Source of the DNA: Phytophthora quininea
Lineage: Eukaryota; Oomycota; Peronosporomycetes; Peronosporales; Peronosporaceae
Direction of reading: 5' to 3'
DNA length: 64,000 nt
NCBI GenBank assembly: GCA_011947345.1
Contig: JAAVTG010000581.1
Coordinates: 744,001 to 808,000, forward strand
Every line of letters starts with the position of its first letter. The first letter of the stretch is position 1. A program made the position numbers and the translations under genes. The notes beneath the pieces were generated by a model. It was not told the DNA's origin. It saw only the letters and a program-made list of their open reading frames with translations, and ran no database searches. This document shows positions 60,386-64,000 of this stretch, piece after piece.

Positions 60386-63012
60386 CTAGATCTGCACAGA
60401 CCCGGCGAACACGATGTCCTCGGCGCTCTTGGCGATGTACACTGGACGCTCTCCAGTGGCCAGCTCCCAGCTCGAGCATGATACGTTGTAGTAGCTCAAC
60501 TGCTTCTCACGAATGCCGATCGTGACAGTCACGCTCTCGCCGGCCTCCAGCTCCACGTTACCAAAGCCGACCAGGGCGATCGAAGCGAACTGGATGTCCG
60601 GGTACGCGGTCTCGGCGTTGGTGGGCGGGCCGATGTACACCTGCGGCACTTCGACGCCCTTGACGCTGCCCGAGTTGGTGACCGTGACTGACACGCTGAA
60701 CTTGACCTCGGAGTCGTCGGGGCTGACCGACACCTCGTAGTGGCCGCTGAAGTCGGACTGCGCCGCGGATCCCTGGAAGTTGGGGTTGCTGTAGTCGAAC
60801 GATGTGTAGCTGAGACCGTAGCCGAACGGGAACAGCACGGTCGTGTTCGAGTACTTGTACCAGCGGTAGCCGTTGTTGATACCCTCGCTGAACGTGATGT
60901 TGTCGTCGTCGTCGGGGATACGCTCCGGGTAGTCGGGATTGCGGGTCATGGAGGTGTTGACACTGGTCGGGTACGTGACCGGCAGGCGGCCCTGCGGGTT
61001 GTGATTGCCGAGTAGCAAGTCGGCCGTGGCCCAGCCGCCCTCCTGGTTCGGATACATCATCTCGAGCACGGCGGCGACCGAGTCCAGCCACGGCATCTCG
61101 ACCGGTTCAGCATTGTTCAGTACCACCACCGTGTTGGGGTTGACGGCCGCCACCTTCTCGATCAGCTCGTCCAGACCGTCGTCCAACGTCATGATCGTTT
61201 CGGCCGGGCTGTTAGCGAAGGCGAACACAATTGGCGTCTCGACTTCCTGGGCGATGTCAACGGCTTCCTGGATGTTGGCAGCGCGTTGGGTGGGGGTGAC
61301 CCAGCTGAGACGGACCGACGTGGGCTCGTCAATCAGACCCACGATGTAGGCGTTGATGTCGTGCCAGCCCTCCTCCAGGTGTACGAAGACCTTGATGTTG
61401 TCCCAGTTGTCGCGAGTTGCGATCGAGTTACTCCAGGGCTTGACTCCGCCGTCACCGTAGAGACGGTATCCCTCAGACTCGGTGCCGTTGACGGTGAGTG
61501 TGCCGATAGCGAAGATACTGCCGTAGTCAGGATTCGAGTGGTTCTCCCAGTTCGGGATGGCTCGTGAGAACGAGATCGTGTAGTAGCCAGCGGTGTCAGC
61601 GAGGAGCTGTCCCTGCCAGGTGTACGAGGCGTTCGACGGGAGCTCGGATGTACCGGTGAAGTAGACGATCTGGTCGCTCGAGTTGCCGCCGTTGCTGTCG
61701 TTGCGGCTCAGACCCGGCTCGCCGTCGAGGTTGCGCAGGTGGGTGGACGGAATGATGGAGCCTTCCTGATCCACGCCGACCGTGTTGGCGACGTCCTCGC
61801 CAAGACGGGACTTCAGCGCCTCAAGCGTCGAGATCTGACGCTCCGGAATGCCATACGCGCGCTCGGCAAAGTTGGTGCCGTGCGTGTATTGGACGCCGTT
61901 GGGACCGATGACGGCGATCGACGTGCCGTTGGTGATCGGCAGCACGTTGTTGTCGTTCTTGAGTAGCACACCGGACTTGACGGAGATGTCGTACGAGATC
62001 TCTCCGTGCTGCTCGATGACGTCTGCCGGCAGCGGTGACGAGCCGCCGGTGGTGGTGTTGAGCAGTCCGAACTCGTCGTACTTGGCCAGGATGTGGCCCA
62101 CCGCGCGGTTCAGGTAGGACTCGCTCAGGTTCTTGGACACGTAGATGTAGTCGTAGAGCGCGTCGTAGTAGTCGGAGCCCGTGGGCATCTCCAAGTCCAT
62201 TCCGGCGATCAAACTCTCCGCCGCCGAGTGGGTGGCTCCCCAGTCACTCACGACGATGGTTGAGCTGTTGTATTCGTTGCGGATGGTGTCGAATAGGTCC
62301 TGGTTCTGACAGGCCTGGACGCCGTTCACCTTGGTGTACGAGCACATGAGCGTCGCACCGTTACCCTCTTGCAGGAGCGTCCCGGGGCGACCCAGTACAG
62401 CTCCTTAAGCACCTGCAGGTCGACGATGCTGTTCACGGCGCTACCACTTGCACCAGAGTACGACGGACCGATCTGCTTGGGGTTGGCCATCGTGCCCTGG
62501 TCCTGGACAGCCTTGACGCCTTGCACGCCGAGACGCGCGTTCAGGAACGGATCTTCACTGTACGACTGCCAGAAGTTGCCTTCGTACACGTCGCGCAGGA
62601 TGTTGACACGCGGATACAGCGCCACGGCGATGTTGAAAAGCTTGGACTCTTTGCCGGTGATGACGCCGTGCTGGTACGCGGCGTCGAGCGACCAGGTAGC
62701 GGCGACGTTCAGCTGCATCGGAGACCCCGTCGAGTTCTGCACGATATTGACGCCGGCTTCACCGTCGGTGAGGCGAATCTCGGGGATGCCTAGAGACTCG
62801 ACGCCAGCGTTGTAGCCGGCCTGCTGCTGGTTGCCGTACGTGTCGACGTCGCCGTGCACGAGGCCGACCTTCTGCTCTGGTGTCAAACTCTCAACCAAAG
62901 CGTCAACTTTGCTGTTGCCAGTGCGCCAGGAGACTTCAGCTTGGTAGTCGTATTCGGCGGCGGCGAGGCGAGCGCAGAGCGCCACCGTGATGGCCCACGA
63001 TAGTCGGACCAT
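60386..63012 (-). CDS. secreted GH3 beta-glucosidase with PA14-like insert
   Basis: Glycoside hydrolase family 3 enzyme that releases glucose from beta-glucosides, probably outside the cell. ATG 63012 opens a signal peptide (MVRLSWAITVALCARLAAAE). The N-terminal barrel has ESLTPEQKVGLVHGD, PEIRLTDGEAGVN and WQSYSEDPFLNARLG. After one frame change near 62370 the nucleophile motif VVSDWGATHS follows. A beta-rich stretch (about 60-70% of the protein length; TWQGQLLADTAGYYTISF, HLEEGWHDINAYIVG) looks like a PA14 insert. The second GH3 domain and a fibronectin-III-like tail end at 60386. About 870 residues. Strong third-position GC, unlike the ankyrin genes. The single shift, at a conserved stretch, looks like an indel error. 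Confidence 0.9.
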
Positions 63013-63049
63013 GACGGATGCTTGTAGTCCGAACTGTGGAGTGGAGAGC

Positions 63050-63064
63050 AAATGTGCGAATGAC
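63050..63064 (-). promoter_or_regulatory. oomycete-type initiator/FPR-like core promoter of GH3
   Basis: Minus strand reads GTCATTCGCACATTT, a close match to TCATTYYNCAWTT, 38 nt before the ATG at 63012. Confidence 0.55.
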
Positions 63065-63341
63065 GTAGGCCACAGGTTGAGCTTCTTGGTGGCGTCGAGT
63101 TTGCGTGAGCGCCTTGGTTCAGTCTGGGACGGCCATGCTTGTCCGCTTGGTGCAAGGTTCAACTTGTACAGAAATGACAAGAGTGGCACGACGTAGTGGA
63201 TCTATCTGCTTAGTCAAGCATTTCAGCAATCGCGGCTGGTTGAGTTTCTTCGATAGCTGCCTGGCACACGCCATTGAGAACCGAAGGAGAGAGAGAGAGC
63301 TGTGTAGTGTTTTGTAGTTGGTGTGAAACCAACTTAAACCT

Positions 63342-63992
63342 CTATGTGGGGTGGTGACGTTGAGTAGATCTACTTGTATCTCTCTCTGGAGAACATGGCC
63401 AACCGCTTGGGTCAGTAACTCCACCATATGCGATTGCAGTGTCCATTTCTTTTGACGCTTTCATCACGGATCGGACTTCCCGCCAGTAGTTCAACTCGGC
63501 ACTAGCAGCATATCGCGATACTGCATCCACACAACTTTGAGCAGCGCTTGTGCTGATCGAGGCGATGTAGAGATCAAGATAGAACGCAACTTGTCTGGAC
63601 CCTGATGCACTGCACCGGTTTCCCGGCGCGCACGGACCTCCCCTCATGGAGTAGCGATGCATGTAGTTGCAGTGTGAGGAATGCAATCTACTCATCCATC
63701 GTTTTGGCGCTAGTAATTCGTTGTAGTCCTGGAAATCTACTACAGCACGTGGAAAACTAACTCCAGGCAGCACATTGCAGACGCAAACGGCAAGCAATAA
63801 TAATGTGGTGTCATATCGACATACCGAGGTGTGTGTTCGCAGTTGAAGCTCAAAGCCATAAACAGTGGGCTTCAGTTGATTCCTTCGAACATAAAGCAGA
63901 CGATGTTGATTATCTTCGAGAATGTTTAGTACGATGAAAAGAATAGAGTCACTTCTTCTCGAACGAAAACGAACTCTTGTCGTCCTCTCCAA
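63342..63992 (-). CDS. open frame of 216 residues, unknown
   Basis: Uninterrupted minus-strand frame that may extend past the window edge. Its second half has a helix-like, Ala-rich stretch with AAQSCVDAVSRYAASAELNY. The first half has a hydrophobic run (LLLLAVCVCNVLPGV). No family recognised, and the composition is not strongly gene-like. Confidence 0.25.
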   Translation of the reverse strand: MERTTRVRFRSRRSDSILFIVLNILEDNQHRLLYVRRNQLKPTVYGFELQLRTHTSVCRYDTTLLLLAVCVCNVLPGVSFPRAVVDFQDYNELLAPKRWMSRLHSSHCNYMHRYSMRGGPCAPGNRCSASGSRQVAFYLDLYIASISTSAAQSCVDAVSRYAASAELNYWREVRSVMKASKEMDTAIAYGGVTDPSGWPCSPERDTSRSTQRHHPT

Positions 63993-64000
63993 CTCGAACG

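Noticed and set aside
1..64000. tRNA, rRNA, CRISPR arrays, bacterial operons or riboswitches
   Set aside because: None seen. Repeats here are LTRs, inverted repeats or hairpin arrays without CRISPR-like spacer structure.

Overview
The window is oomycete nuclear DNA, most likely from a Phytophthora species. The evidence is the combination of a large family of short-period ankyrin-repeat proteins, two NLP (necrosis-inducing, NPP1-type) gene remnants, an M96-mating-protein-like gene, a Ty3/Gypsy element of the kind common in these genomes, few introns, and core promoters that look like the oomycete initiator plus flanking element (TCATTYYNCAWTT-like) just upstream of three start codons. No species is claimed.

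Layout. 1-3 kb: end of a MATE exporter, then a frameshifted SulP anion transporter. 3.8-14.3 kb: two ankyrin pseudogenes; the first is split by a 6.75-kb Gypsy retrotransposon (5673-12427) with 153-bp LTRs and a CATTT target duplication. 14.3-21.1 kb: decayed mobile DNA (LINE piece, MULE transposase) and two half-length NLP pseudogenes, with a tandem array of hairpins at 20.2-20.4 kb. 21.4-30.8 kb: ankyrin genes in mixed orientation and an M96-like gene. 29.9-37.9 kb: a near-perfect inverted repeat with arms of about 3.73 kb around a 0.56-kb spacer; each arm carries one copy of a two-HTH (Psq-type) protein gene and part of an ankyrin gene. 38-40.4 kb: a small MGNNNS protein divergent from a Gly/Ala-rich protein with a possible permuted OTU/papain-like core. 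40.5-44.3 kb: three members of an unrecognised small gene family. 45.3-54.2 kb: five more ankyrin loci. 54.7-63.0 kb: an intact SulP transporter, an ankyrin gene of a different repeat class, a small conserved-looking protein and a secreted GH3 beta-glucosidase.

Working together. There is no operon-like unit. The window looks like a rapidly changing, repeat-rich block of ankyrin genes, with housekeeping-type transport and secretion genes near both ends. Seven of the ankyrin loci share a basic KRxR-like N-terminus and most share an ALPHV-type motif before the repeats, which suggests one local family expanding by inverted duplication.

Caution. Most long reading frames are broken by 1-2 nt shifts, including frames in a young retroelement and different frames in the two arms of the palindrome. 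Some pseudogene calls may therefore reflect draft-assembly indels rather than real decay.
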